In this document: in pieces, positions 27,657-36,727 of the stretch
Position numbering within the stretch: the stretch's first letter is position 1
Layout of the letters: each line of letters opens with the position of its first letter
NCBI GenBank assembly: GCA_963807235.1
Contig: CAWEBF010000009.1
Coordinates: forward strand, 496,001-560,000
Source of the DNA: CAWEBF01 sp963807235
GTDB taxonomy: Bacteria; Acidobacteriota; Vicinamibacteria; Vicinamibacterales; UBA2999
Direction of reading: 5' to 3'
Length of the DNA: 64,000 nt
Notes under the pieces: model-generated
Told to the model about the DNA's origin: nothing
The model's database searches: none
Seen by the model: the letters and a program-made list of their open reading frames with translations, nothing else
Translations under genes and position numbers: made by a program

Positions 27657-27854
27657 TCAGGCAGCCCGATTGAGTAGTCCGGCGGCGTGGCGCGTTTGTC
27701 GAATGGTCGTCGTCGCGTCCGCCGAAAACGGCGCATTGACCATGGGCGGCCGTGCGAACGGACCGCCCACCTCCGGCACGGGCTCTTGAGCGAGGCCAGG
27801 CGCTGACGCTGCGGCTAGAAGCCCCACGAGAATCCAAGTGCGGGTGGCGCTCAT
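27657..27854 (-). CDS. Small exported protein, probably a truncated gene start
   Basis: A 65-residue product with a good signal peptide (MSATRTWILVGLLAAASAPGLAQ) and a short mature part (VNAPFSADATTTIRQTR). The mature part resembles only the first strand of larger secreted proteins. The remainder looks lost, either by a shift or by deletion. The fragment lies between two inverse heptamer-repeat clusters. It is downstream of the cupin gene on the same strand. Confidence 0.45.
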   Translation of the reverse strand: MSATRTWILVGLLAAASAPGLAQEPVPEVGGPFARPPMVNAPFSADATTTIRQTRHAAGLLNRAA

Positions 27855-27870
27855 TGCAGAACCAGAGCAG

Positions 27871-27905
27871 GACTGGAGACCGAAGACTGGAGACCGGAGA
27901 CTTCG
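27871..27905. repeat. Heptamer repeats (gactgga/gaccgga type)
   Basis: Tandem units gactgga, gaccgaa, gactgga, gaccgga, gacttcg. They are the approximate reverse complement of the cluster at 27587. Confidence 0.65.
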
Positions 27906-27910
27906 GTCCT

Positions 27911-28375
27911 CTACTTCACTTCCGCCGCGGTCGACTGATCCGGCCCCATCCCCCAGACCTGAATCACCACTTCTTCAGTCTTGGCCCCGTCGTAGTGGAT
28001 GCCTTTGGCCTTGTGATAGACGTAGGTCCCCGGCCCGGCGGCCACAGTCGAATTCGGGTCGTACTTCTCGCCCGAGCCCAGCCACCACGTCCCGGAGATC
28101 ACCACGAAATGCCGGTCGTTGGGATGGAAGTGCGGCCGGCTCATGTTGCCGGGCAGCCACTTGATGCGGGCCACATAGGGCTCGGCCTTGGAGGGGTCGC
28201 CGAATAGCACGGCGCGCTCCTGCGTGCCCGCCGCGTTACGTACCCATTTGATATCGGTGGGTTTGATCGGCTGGACGGCCGCGCCCGCCGGATTGGCCTG
28301 CGCACCGGCGCGGTCCGCCGAAACGGCGATGGCGGCAACGGCCGCAAGTCCCAGGATCACTAATCGTCGAGTCAT
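27911..28375 (-). CDS. Exported cupin-domain protein
   Basis: A signal peptide (LVILGLAAVAAIAVSADRAGAQA) is followed by a single beta-barrel cupin domain. The metal motif is readable as RPHFHPNDRHFVVISG (two His and a Glu-like position) with a second motif YVYHKAKGIHYDG. It is 154 residues long, resembling DUF4437-like or small periplasmic cupins. A metal-dependent enzyme or a ligand-binding protein are both possible. It is divergent from the pseudouridine synthase, with about 40 bases between starts. Confidence 0.78.
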   Translation of the reverse strand: MTRRLVILGLAAVAAIAVSADRAGAQANPAGAAVQPIKPTDIKWVRNAAGTQERAVLFGDPSKAEPYVARIKWLPGNMSRPHFHPNDRHFVVISGTWWLGSGEKYDPNSTVAAGPGTYVYHKAKGIHYDGAKTEEVVIQVWGMGPDQSTAAEVK

Positions 28376-28416
28376 CGGGCCTCCTGTATGTCCAGTGCGG
28401 CCTTAGGATAGACGGA

Positions 28417-29214
28417 ATGCAGCAGAGGCTCCAGAAGATCCTGTCGCAGGCGGGCGTGGCCTCGAGGCGCGCGGCCGAGACGCTGATCACCGAGGGCCGC
28501 GTCTCGGTGAACGGCTCGACCGTTCGCGAGCTGGGCACCAAGGCCGACGCCGAAACCGACGACATCCGCGTGGACGGGCGGCGCCTGAAGGGCGCCGAGA
28601 GCAAGCGCTACATCCTGCTCAACAAGCCGACCGGTTACGTGTCCACCCGCTCGGATCCGCAGCGCCGCGCGACCGTGATCGACCTGCTCCAGGGCGTGCG
28701 TGAGGACGTGTACCCGGTCGGCCGGCTCGATTACGACACCGAAGGCCTGCTGCTTCTGACCAACGACGGCGATCTCGCCGCCAAGCTCACCCATCCGCGC
28801 CACGGCGTGGAGCGCACCTATCGCGCCACGGTTGCGGGCGTACCCGACCAAGCCGCGCTGCGCCGTCTGCGCGATGGGATTCCGCTCGACGGCGTGCGCA
28901 CCTTGCCCGCCGATGCCAGCGTGACGAACGCTGCCCGCGACGGCCGGTACGCGACGCTGCGGCTGACGATTCGAGAAGGGCGTAACCGCCAGGTGCGCAG
29001 GATGTGCGAGGCCGTCGGGCATCCGGTGCGATCCCTGGCTCGTACCGGGATCGGACCGCTGACCGGAGGACGCCTGCCGTTGGGTGCGTGGCGTGAGCTG
29101 ACCGGCGCCGAGATCAGGACACTACAGGCTTTGGCGAGTCGTCCTCCGACAGCTCGGCCTCGACGTCGCCCTCGTCCAGCGGCAGGACGTCCTCGCGCGG
29201 CGTCTGCTCGATGA
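28417..29214 (+). CDS. rluB: RsuA/RluB-family pseudouridine synthase
   Basis: Isomerises a uridine in rRNA. It has an N-terminal S4 RNA-binding domain (QRLQKILSQAGVASRRAAETLI), then KRYILLNKPTGYVSTRSD, the catalytic-Asp motif PVGRLDYDTEGLLLLTNDGDL, and REGRNRQVRRMCEAVGHPV. The basic C-terminal tail (residues 245-265) overlaps the convergent scpB by 101 bases and may be longer than in the functional protein. Adjacency to scpA-scpB is a widely conserved arrangement and supports RluB (23S U2605) over RsuA. Confidence 0.88.
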   Translation: MQQRLQKILSQAGVASRRAAETLITEGRVSVNGSTVRELGTKADAETDDIRVDGRRLKGAESKRYILLNKPTGYVSTRSDPQRRATVIDLLQGVREDVYPVGRLDYDTEGLLLLTNDGDLAAKLTHPRHGVERTYRATVAGVPDQAALRRLRDGIPLDGVRTLPADASVTNAARDGRYATLRLTIREGRNRQVRRMCEAVGHPVRSLARTGIGPLTGGRLPLGAWRELTGAEIRTLQALASRPPTARPRRRPRPAAGRPRAASAR

Positions 29215-29866
29215 GGCCGCCGGGCGGGTCGAAGCCCAGCGCTTCGGCCATGTCCTCGATCCGGGGCAGATCGCCCAGGTCCTTGAGTCCGAAGCGGATC
29301 AGAAACTCCTTGGTCGTCGAGTACATGAACGGCCGGCCCACCACGTTCTTGCGGCCGACGATCTTGATCAGGTGGCGCTCGAGCAGCGTGGACAGGACGC
29401 CCGCCGTGTTGACGCCGCGAATCTCGCCGATCTCGAGCGCGGTGATGGGCTGTTTGTAGGCGATGACGGCCAACGTCTCAAGTCCGGCCACTGTCAGCTT
29501 CTGCGCCGAGCGCTCGTGAAACAACCGCTGCACCCACTGCTGCAGCTGGGGGCGCGTCACGATCTGGTAGCCGCCGGCCACTTCCACCAACTGCAGGCCC
29601 GGGCGGTTCTCGTAGTCGGCGCGCAGCGATTCCACCGCCGCCAGCACGTCTTCCTTGGGCTCCTCGGCCAGGATCCGGCACAGCCTGCGCGGCGTGATCG
29701 GCTCGGGCGATGCAAAAATCAGCGCTTCCACCGTGGCTCTCACCTCGGCCGCCGGCGTCCGTGCCGGCTCGGACGCCAGCAGATCATCGGCAGCCGTCGC
29801 CGCGGGCTCTTCAGGGGCCGACAGGTCTTCGTCGTGGTCTGACATCGTCTCTCCGTCCGTGCTCAC
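29114..29866 (-). CDS. scpB: Segregation and condensation protein B
   Basis: Winged-helix subunit of the Smc-ScpAB condensin complex that organises the chromosome. The first wHTH shows VEALIFASPEPITPRRLCRIL and the second shows LAVIAYKQPITALEIGEIRGVNTAGVLSTLLERHLIKIVG and RPFMYSTTKEFLIRFGLKDLGDLP. The 250 residues include acidic N- and C-terminal tails. Its start overlaps the scpA stop by 4 bases. smc is not in this window. Confidence 0.94.
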   Translation of the reverse strand: MSTDGETMSDHDEDLSAPEEPAATAADDLLASEPARTPAAEVRATVEALIFASPEPITPRRLCRILAEEPKEDVLAAVESLRADYENRPGLQLVEVAGGYQIVTRPQLQQWVQRLFHERSAQKLTVAGLETLAVIAYKQPITALEIGEIRGVNTAGVLSTLLERHLIKIVGRKNVVGRPFMYSTTKEFLIRFGLKDLGDLPRIEDMAEALGFDPPGGLIEQTPREDVLPLDEGDVEAELSEDDSPKPVVS

Positions 29867-30678
29867 GAAAGCCGCACGTCTCCGATTGGCTGCGGCGCGT
29901 CGGCGGGCCGCACGCGCTTGTACACGCGAATCACGCCCGTGCCCGCGGGCTGAAACACCCGCACCTGCTTCAGCCGAATCATCTCCAGCAGCGCCAGGAA
30001 CGTCACGATCATGAATGGCCGGGAGCCGTCTCCGTCGGCAAACAGCTCCTCGAATCCGCAGGCCTCGGTTTCCGACAGCCGGGCAAGCAGCTGCGTCATC
30101 CGCAGCTCGATCGAAATCTGCTCTGGCGGGATGACCATCGGCGGACGCCGCGACGCGCGCTCCAGCACGCCGCGAAACGCCGCCATCAGACTGAAGAGGT
30201 CCACTTCCAGCTCGGGCTCGTAGTCCTCTCCGGCGACCTGCGCCACCCGCTCGTCGGGCCGGCCGTACTGCGCCGCGCGCAGCATCTCGCGCTCGCGCAG
30301 CTGTTCAGCCGCGGCGCGGAACTTCTGGTGTTCCAGCAGCCGCCGCACCAGCGCCTCGCGCGGGTCTTCCTCGGTGCCATCGTCGTCGAGCAACGGCTCC
30401 GGGCGCGGCAGCAGCATTCGCGACTTGACGTGGATCAGCGTGGCAGCCATCACCAGGAACTCACCCGCGACGTCGAGATTCAGCTCCTGCATCAACTCGA
30501 TGTAGTGCAGGTACTGCTCGGTGATGAGCGAGATCGGGATGTCGTAGATGTTCAGCTCGTTCTTGCGGATCAGATACAGCAGGAGATCGAGCGGGCCCTC
30601 GAACGCGTCCAGCTTCACCTGGTACGCGTCGGGCGAGCTTTCAAAGTCCTCGTGCACGTCGTGCATGGTGAGGCTCAA
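29863..30678 (-). CDS. scpA: Segregation and condensation protein A
   Basis: Kleisin subunit of condensin. The N-terminal Smc-neck-binding helices include YQVKLDAFEGPLDLLLYLIRK and LNIYDIPISLITEQYLHYIE, and the C-terminal winged helix includes FMIVTFLALLEMIRLKQVRVFQ. At 271 residues it has the usual length. It overlaps trpS upstream and scpB downstream by 4 bases each, so trpS-scpA-scpB are translationally coupled. Confidence 0.94.
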   Translation of the reverse strand: MSLTMHDVHEDFESSPDAYQVKLDAFEGPLDLLLYLIRKNELNIYDIPISLITEQYLHYIELMQELNLDVAGEFLVMAATLIHVKSRMLLPRPEPLLDDDGTEEDPREALVRRLLEHQKFRAAAEQLREREMLRAAQYGRPDERVAQVAGEDYEPELEVDLFSLMAAFRGVLERASRRPPMVIPPEQISIELRMTQLLARLSETEACGFEELFADGDGSRPFMIVTFLALLEMIRLKQVRVFQPAGTGVIRVYKRVRPADAPQPIGDVRLS

Positions 30679-31673
30679 TAGCGCAGGTGCACGGCGTCGC
30701 GCACCCGCTCCATGGTGATCTGCGCCTGCGTGCGCGCCCGCCGCGAGCCGTCCGCCAGCACGTCCTTTACATAATCCGGACGCGCCAGCACCTCGCGGCG
30801 CCGTTCGCGCAGCGGCGCCAGCGTCGCGTTGACGGCCCGGGCCAGCTTGGTTTTCACCTCGACGTCGCCCACCTTCCCCGCGCGGTAGCGTGTCTTCAGG
30901 TCCTCCACTTCCGCCTCGTCGGGATTGAAGGCGTCATGGTACGTGAACACGGGGTTGCCCTCCACCGTGCCCGGGATGTCGGCCCGGATGCGCTTCGGAT
31001 CCGTGTACATCTGACGGACCTTCTTCACGACGGTCTCCTCGTCGTCGGACAGGTCGATCGCGTTGCCGTAGCTCTTGCTCATCTTGCGGTTGTCGAGCCC
31101 GGGCAGCCTCGACACCGGCGTGAGCAGCGGCTGCGGCTCCTCCAGCACCTCACCGTAGAAGTTGTTGAACCGGCGCACGGCCTCGCGCGCCAGCTCGAGA
31201 TGCGGCACCTGGTCGTCCCCGACCGGCACGAACCGGGCGTCGTACAGCGCCACGTCGGCCGTCTGCAGCAGGGGGTAGCCCAGAAACCCGAGCGTCGACA
31301 GATCCTTCTCGGTCAGCTGCTCCTGCTGCTCCTTGTAGGTGGGAACGCGCTCCAGCCACGGAATGGGGACGACCATCTGCAACAGCAGGTACAGCTCCGC
31401 GTGCTCGGGCACGAGCGACTGCACGAAGAGGGTGCTGCGCGCGGGGTCGAGCCCGGCCGCCAGCCAGTCCGTCACGTTGTCGAGCGCGTTGGCTGTCAGG
31501 TCCCCGGTGCTCGCGTACTCACTCGTCAGGGCGTGCCAGTCGGCGACGAAGTAGAAGCAGTCGTAGCGATCCTGAAGGGTCGTCCAGTTCTTCAACGCGC
31601 CCATCAGGTGACCCAGGTGCAGCCGGCCCGTCGGGCGCATGCCCGAGACCACTCGTGGTTTCCGCTCGCTCAC
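30675..31673 (-). CDS. trpS: Tryptophanyl-tRNA synthetase
   Basis: Class I synthetase for tRNA-Trp. The first signature is GMRPTGRLHLGHLMGAL and the second is NRKMSKSYGNAIDLSDD; between them is YPLLQTADVALYDA and GDDQVPHLELAREAVRRFN. I chose the GTG at 31673 (VSERKPRVVSG) because it places about 10 residues before the first strand, as in homologues. Upstream in-frame TTG/GTG codons would add residues encoded partly by the heptamer repeat. It is part of the uvrC-trpS-scpA-scpB leftward run. Confidence 0.94.
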   Translation of the reverse strand: MSERKPRVVSGMRPTGRLHLGHLMGALKNWTTLQDRYDCFYFVADWHALTSEYASTGDLTANALDNVTDWLAAGLDPARSTLFVQSLVPEHAELYLLLQMVVPIPWLERVPTYKEQQEQLTEKDLSTLGFLGYPLLQTADVALYDARFVPVGDDQVPHLELAREAVRRFNNFYGEVLEEPQPLLTPVSRLPGLDNRKMSKSYGNAIDLSDDEETVVKKVRQMYTDPKRIRADIPGTVEGNPVFTYHDAFNPDEAEVEDLKTRYRAGKVGDVEVKTKLARAVNATLAPLRERRREVLARPDYVKDVLADGSRRARTQAQITMERVRDAVHLRY

Positions 31674-31705
31674 AGTGACCGTCGAGGGTACCACGTTCGG
31701 CGCTC

Positions 31706-31740
31706 GCAACGACCAACGACTAACGACTAACGACCAACAT
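31706..31740. repeat. Heptamer repeats (ctaacga/ccaacga type)
   Basis: Five tandem units: gcaacga, ccaacga, ctaacga, ctaacga, ccaacat. They lie between uvrC and trpS on the leftward strand. Confidence 0.65.
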
Positions 31741-31753
31741 CACCGACAGTCCG

Positions 31754-33569
31754 CTACCGTCGCGCGAAGTACTCGATTACTGCGGCCGCGACCTTGGGGC
31801 CGACCACCGGCGTCAGTTCTTCACGCGTCGCGCGGCGCACGCCCGCCAGGCTGCCAAAGCGCGTCAACAGCGTCCGGCGGCGGCGCGGGCCGATGCCGGG
31901 CACGTCGTCGAGCTCCGAGCGCAGGTCGCGCATCGAGCGTGCCTTGCGGTGAAACGTCACCGCAAACCGGTGGGCCTCGTCGCGGATGCGCTGCACCAGG
32001 TGCAGGGCGGGATCCGTTCGATCGAGCGCCACCGGCTCCGCGCGATCCCGGAGGATCAGCAGCTCCTCGCGTTTCGCGATGCCCACGGCCACCAGGTTCG
32101 ACAGTCCAATCGCTTCCAGCGCCTCGTACGCCGCCGTGACCTGGCCCAACCCACCGTCGATCAGGATCAGGTCCGGAAAGGGTCCACCCCTCTCCAGCGC
32201 GGCGCGATATCGCCTGTGCACCACCTCGCGCATGGCCGCGAAGTCGTCCGAGCCCTCGTGCTCACGCGTCCTGACCCGGAACTTCCGGTACTCGGACCGC
32301 TTCATGCGGCCGTCCTCGCAGACGACCAGCGCCGCCACGGTCTCGCTGCCCTGAATCGTGGAGATGTCGAAGCACTCGATGCGGCGCGGCAGCGCAGGCA
32401 GACCCAAGCACGCTTCGCAGCGTCTCCAGCGCCTCGAAGTGGGCGGCCGTGTTCTCGTTGAACCGTGTGCGGTACGAGAGCTCCGCGTTGCGCGTCGCCA
32501 GCTCGACCATGGCACGGCGGTCCCCGCGCTGGGGCGTGGACACGCGAACCCGCCGCCCCGCCAGAGCCGACAGCCACTCCTCCACTGTCGGTTGCTCGTC
32601 GATCTCCACCGGCAGGTCCAGCTCCGCGGGCGGCACGCGCCCGGCATAGAACTGAGTGATGGCGGCCGACACGACATCCTCTTCGCCCGACGGCAGCGCG
32701 TCGGCGTCGGCCACCAGCTCCAGGCGCTCCACCACCCGTCCGTCGCGGACCGCGAAGATCTGCGCCACCGATCCGCTCGGCCCGACCTTGACCCCGAACA
32801 CGTCGCGCTCCACCAGCCGGGCGGTCGCGACTTTCTGCTGCCGCTCCGCGAGGGCCTGCACCGTACGCATGGCGTCACGATGTTGCGCCGCCTCCTCGAA
32901 TCGCTCCGCAGTCGCGGCCTCGGTCATCCGGTGGCGCAATCGCACCGCCAGCTCGTCGGCCCGCCCCTCGAACAGCATTCGCGTGTTCGTGACCGCAACC
33001 GCGTAGCTCGACTCGGTGCAGATCTCCGCGACGCAGGGCGCGATGCAGCGGCCGATGTCGTACTCCAGGCAGGGCCGTGCGCGCTGCCCGGTGATCACCT
33101 CGTTGCAGGAACGGATGCCGAACACCTTGTGCGAGAGCGCCATCGCGCGCCGGGCCAGCTTGGCGGGCAGGAATGGACCGGCGTAGAAATCCCCGCTTCC
33201 ATCCTCGACGCTGCGCGCCACCAGCACACGGGGATACGCCTCGCTGGTCGTGAGACGCAGGTACGGATAGTTCTTGTCGTCGCGCAGCAGGATGTTGTAC
33301 CGAGGCGTGCGCTGCTTGATCAGGTTGTTCTCGAGCGCCAGCGCCTCCATCACCGAGTCGGTGACGATCACGTCCAGGGCCGTGATCTCGGTCAGCAGCG
33401 CGTCGTGCCGCGGGCTCGTGCCCCATGCGCCGAGATAGCTGCGGACGCGGTCGCGCAGCGAGCGGGCTTTGCCGACGTACAGCGTCTGGCCGGCCGCGTT
33501 CGCCCACAGATACACGCCCGGCTGCTCCGGCAACCGCGCGATCTGTTCCTTGAGGTCTTCGACGGCCAT
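31754..33569 (-). CDS. uvrC: Excinuclease ABC subunit C, one frameshift
   Basis: Makes both incisions in UvrABC nucleotide-excision repair. The N-terminal GIY-YIG nuclease reads QPGVYLWANAAGQTLYVGKA, followed by a Cys-containing region (ACLEYDIGRCIAPCVAEIC), a UVR domain, the RNase H-like domain (RIECFDISTIQGSETVAALVV and PDLILIDGGLGQVTAA), and a C-terminal double HhH (LDDVPGIGPRRRRTLLTRFGS). At about 605 residues it is full length. One base is gained or lost near 32405, just before RIECFDI. uvrA is also present in this window, about 11 kb away. Confidence 0.94.
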
Positions 33570-33624
33570 GGGCTAGTATGACGAGTTTGCGAAAGACGAT
33601 CGGACCGTTGGACACCGGCGCCAG

Positions 33625-34389
33625 ATGACCGTCACCGGCCTCATCGGCACGGTATGCATGGTCCCTATCAGGGCCATTATCGCGGTCAGCGTTGCCCTTC
33701 GCATCCACCCGAACACGCTCACGCTCATCGGCCTGCTGATCAACGTCGGCGCGGCGGTCGCGCTCGGCCTCGATCGGTTCCTGCTGGCGGGCGTGATCAT
33801 GATCGTCGCCAACATCTTCGACTTCATCGACGGCAAGGTCGCGCACATCACCAACACCGTCTCGCAGTTCGGCGCCTTCTGGGACTCTACGCTCGACCGC
33901 TTCTCCGACATCGCGCTGTTCCTGGGCCTCATCTATCTCTACGCCGACCTGCGCCGCACCGACTACGTGATGATCACCGCCCTGGCGATGATGTTCACAA
34001 TCATGATCAGCTACACACGGGCGCGCGCCGAGTCGCTGATCGAGAAGTGCAAGGTGGGGTTCATGGAGCGGCCCGAGCGCATCGTGCTGTTCATGATCGG
34101 CGCGTTCACCGATCGCATGGCCGGCGTGATGTGGGTGATCCTGATCCTCTCGATCGTCACCGTCCACAACCGCATCCACTACACCTTTCTCGCGCTCAAC
34201 AATCGGCCCATCCCCAACGGCCCCAACGCGCTCACGGCCGCGTTCTCGCGCGCGTTCTTCTGGCGGGACGAGCGGACGACCATTCCCTACGATCTGTGGG
34301 TCGTGGCCATCCTGGCCTTCGTGTGGCTGACGCCGCCCGACTGGCTCCGCGACCCCACGGCCTCCGGCCTCGGCATCTGGGGCTGGTAG
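33625..34389 (+). CDS. CDP-alcohol phosphatidyltransferase-family membrane protein
   Basis: Integral membrane enzyme that transfers a phosphoalcohol from a CDP-linked donor to an alcohol, as in phospholipid head-group synthesis. The signature reads DFIDGKVAHITNTVSQFGAFWDSTLDRFSD, in which the usual AR is AH; the two catalytic aspartates are present. About six membrane segments follow from IHPNTLTLIGLLINVGAAVAL onward. A short peptide MTSLRKTIGPLDTGAR ending at the ATG suggests the true N terminus may be longer, with a shift. The lipid head group is not identifiable. It is divergent from uvrC. Confidence 0.82.
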   Translation: MTVTGLIGTVCMVPIRAIIAVSVALRIHPNTLTLIGLLINVGAAVALGLDRFLLAGVIMIVANIFDFIDGKVAHITNTVSQFGAFWDSTLDRFSDIALFLGLIYLYADLRRTDYVMITALAMMFTIMISYTRARAESLIEKCKVGFMERPERIVLFMIGAFTDRMAGVMWVILILSIVTVHNRIHYTFLALNNRPIPNGPNALTAAFSRAFFWRDERTTIPYDLWVVAILAFVWLTPPDWLRDPTASGLGIWGW

Positions 34390-34397
34390 CGACGCGC

Positions 34398-35144
34398 ATG
34401 GCCGGCCAGGACGCCGCGCGCCAGTCGGCCGACGCGCTCGAAGCGCTGCGAGCCTTCGGCCCGGTGCTCTCGATCAAACGCTATCGCCTGGCCCTGGAGC
34501 CCCCGCCTCCGGTGCCCACGCTCCCATGCCTCGACCACGAAGCGATGCTGCACGAAGGCATTGCGCCCCACGTCGCCGCCTACGTCCAGGACGCCGCCTC
34601 CGGCGACCTGCACGAGCTGGTGCTCATCCCCGCGAAGCGGCGGATCGACATCGACACCGTGTCCACCTGGGGGGAGTATTCCGAGGAGTCCCTGGCGCGG
34701 CTCAAGGCGCATGTGGCCCAGCGCTTTCCCCAGCATACCGTCCGCGTCAACGGGCCGTCCTGGTGGCGTGGCGAACAACGTGTCGCGGCCGCGTGCCGGG
34801 CCCAGGTCTCGCTGCGCGACGTGCTGCTGGCTCCGGACATCGCCCGCGTCAAGGCGTCGGTGGACCGGCTGCAGATTGTCGGCTCCCTGATGGAAAAGGA
34901 ATCGCGCGTGGCGTCGTGGGGCGTCCGCACCGTGACCGGCCCGCTGCTGGCCGCGGCCGGCGTGGTCCTGTACAGCCTCTTCGGCGGGCTGACACCGCGG
35001 CTTGGCGAGGATGGCGTGACCGCGCTGCGCTACACCATCGTGACCCTGCTGGGCGCGTGGTTCCTCTATTACGGCCTCAAGGCCGTGCAGCTCACGGGGA
35101 TGTCGAACCGCGTGTGGAAGCGCTCGGCCGAGTACCGGCCTTGA
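34398..35144 (+). CDS. Unknown protein with C-terminal membrane hairpin
   Basis: 248 residues, no recognised family. The first 170 residues are soluble and mixed alpha/beta. Two predicted membrane helices follow (VTGPLLAAAGVVLYSLFGGL and LRYTIVTLLGAWFLYYGLKAV) with a short basic tail. It starts 9 bases after the phosphatidyltransferase stop, so the two are probably co-transcribed and may act together at the membrane. Its 3' end overlaps the convergent Ku gene by 53 bases. Confidence 0.6.
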   Translation: MAGQDAARQSADALEALRAFGPVLSIKRYRLALEPPPPVPTLPCLDHEAMLHEGIAPHVAAYVQDAASGDLHELVLIPAKRRIDIDTVSTWGEYSEESLARLKAHVAQRFPQHTVRVNGPSWWRGEQRVAAACRAQVSLRDVLLAPDIARVKASVDRLQIVGSLMEKESRVASWGVRTVTGPLLAAAGVVLYSLFGGLTPRLGEDGVTALRYTIVTLLGAWFLYYGLKAVQLTGMSNRVWKRSAEYRP

Positions 35145-36045
35145 TCCTGGCCGAGCGCCAGCGGTTGGCGCAGAAGACGTAGCGCAAGACTTTGCGCTTG
35201 CGGGCGCCGTTCGCCGCCTTGGCCTTGGCGGCCTTGACGCTCACCACCTTGGCGGGCTTCTTCTTCTCGGCGCTCACCGTATTCAGGCTGCGGCGCAGCG
35301 CTTCCATCAGGTCCACGACCTTCGGCGGCTCCTCGATTTCCGGCGTCACGATCTCCTCGCCGGCGATCTTCGCCTCGATGATCTTGCGCAGGCCTTCCTT
35401 GTACTCGTCGGTGTAATCCTTCAGGTTCAACTCCGACTCGAAGGTGCCAATGACCTGCTTGGCCAGCTTCATCTCCTCGGGCTTCACCTTGCTCGGCACC
35501 GAGTCCAGCTCCTCGATTTGCTCGATCGCACGGATCTCGGCGTCGTGGTGGAGCGTGTACATCACGAGGCCCTTCTTCTTGGGGCGCACCGCCACGAGGT
35601 ATTCGCGGCCGTAGAGCGCCACCTTGCCGATGCCGGCCTTGCCGGCCATTCCCTCGCGCATCACCGCGAACGACTGGGCGGCCATCGGCCCGTCGGGCGC
35701 CAGGTAGTAGGCGCGATCCACGTAGATGGGATCGATCTCGGATTCGTCGGCGAACTGGGCCAGATCGATAACCTTGGTGGATTCGACCCGAACCTTGGCG
35801 ATGTCCTCTTCCTCCATCACCACGTAGTTGCCTTTCGCGTGCTCGTAGCCCTTGACGATCTCGTTGTTGGGCACCTCGCGGTCGCAGGTCGGGCACCACT
35901 TCTTCATCTGGATGCGCGTGTTGCATTCGCGGTGGAGCTGGTTGAAGGCGATGCTCGCGGCCGATTCGGTGGCCGGGAACACCTTCACGGGGATCGTGAC
36001 CAGGCTGACCTTGAGGTAGCCCTTCCAGGTTGGTCGTGCTGCCAT
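35092..36045 (-). CDS. ku: Ku-family non-homologous end-joining protein
   Basis: Bacterial Ku homodimer that binds DNA double-strand ends and recruits LigD. The core starts MAARPTWKGYLKVSLVTIPVKVFPA and contains FNQLHRECNTRIQMKKWCPTC, REVPNNEIVKGYEHAKGNYVV, YYLAPDG, and MKLAKQVIGTFESELNLKDYTDEY. The C-terminal tail is Lys/Ala-rich, as in many Ku proteins, but its last 15-20 residues overlap the opposite gene and may be shifted. The ATG at 36045 fits the domain start. No ligD lies within the window. Confidence 0.93.
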   Translation of the reverse strand: MAARPTWKGYLKVSLVTIPVKVFPATESAASIAFNQLHRECNTRIQMKKWCPTCDREVPNNEIVKGYEHAKGNYVVMEEEDIAKVRVESTKVIDLAQFADESEIDPIYVDRAYYLAPDGPMAAQSFAVMREGMAGKAGIGKVALYGREYLVAVRPKKKGLVMYTLHHDAEIRAIEQIEELDSVPSKVKPEEMKLAKQVIGTFESELNLKDYTDEYKEGLRKIIEAKIAGEEIVTPEIEEPPKVVDLMEALRRSLNTVSAEKKKPAKVVSVKAAKAKAANGARKRKVLRYVFCANRWRSARIKAGTRPSASTRGSTSP

Positions 36046-36136
36046 ATGTGAGCCTATCGGTCCTTTGCCGCCGGTTGTGCAGGGGTGCGCAGTTCCGACC
36101 CCCGGATGAGCCCGGAATGGGCCCACTCTCAGGATT

Positions 36137-36721
36137 CTAAACTGCGTCTCGCTCGTCCCGGATCCCCAGGTCCAGCCCCGCCCCGCCAATCTGGATGTCG
36201 TGGGCCGCGATCCGGTCCCGCAGCAGCCGCCGGACCTGGCCATAGAGCGGCCCCGGCACGGTCAGGTGGCGGGCGATGCTGCGGACGCGCGACACCAGGA
36301 TCAGGGTCACGCTGGGCTCCTCCTTCCACGACACCGCCGAGATCTGCGTCCAGGGCATGAAGCCGGTGTCGGCCCAGATCCCGTCGCCGTAGAAGCCGCG
36401 CGCGATGCGTATGCTCATCGGGAAGGCGTAGCCGTAGTAAGCGCACATCATCACTTCGCCGAAGAGCTGCGCCAGCGGCCGGCGAAGCACGAAGACGTCC
36501 AGCGCCAGCAGCACGCCGAACATCGCGCCCAGGCCCAGGTTGAGGCCGTAGTAGCGCGGTTTGGCGGCCTCCCAGACGAGCAGCGCCGACCGCCGCCGGC
36601 GCCGGTACGCCAGGAGCTGCCACGCCACCCAGAGATTGGCGCCCAGGAACCCGATGCCGAAGACGATCGACAGACGCGGGGCCAGCCACCTGACCAGCCC
36701 CACCACGTCGTCGGCCGGCAC
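36137..36721 (-). CDS. Unknown membrane protein (possibly DUF5673-like)
   Basis: 194 residues with two N-terminal membrane helices (LSIVFGIGFLGANLWVAWQLL and YYGLNLGLGAMFGVLLALDVFV). The soluble C-terminal part is GIWADTGFMPWTQISAVSWK through RRLLRDRIAAHDI. The 'W...G.MPW.QI...W' pattern reminds me of small membrane proteins annotated DUF5673, but I am not certain. It follows tdk by 6 bases in an efp-tdk-this-ku leftward unit. Confidence 0.6.
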   Translation of the reverse strand: MPADDVVGLVRWLAPRLSIVFGIGFLGANLWVAWQLLAYRRRRRSALLVWEAAKPRYYGLNLGLGAMFGVLLALDVFVLRRPLAQLFGEVMMCAYYGYAFPMSIRIARGFYGDGIWADTGFMPWTQISAVSWKEEPSVTLILVSRVRSIARHLTVPGPLYGQVRRLLRDRIAAHDIQIGGAGLDLGIRDERDAV

Positions 36722-36727
36722 GGGCTG

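Noticed and set aside
31754..32878. Separate second uvrC-like gene
   Set aside because: It is the C-terminal part of the same uvrC, separated only by a one-base shift near 32405.
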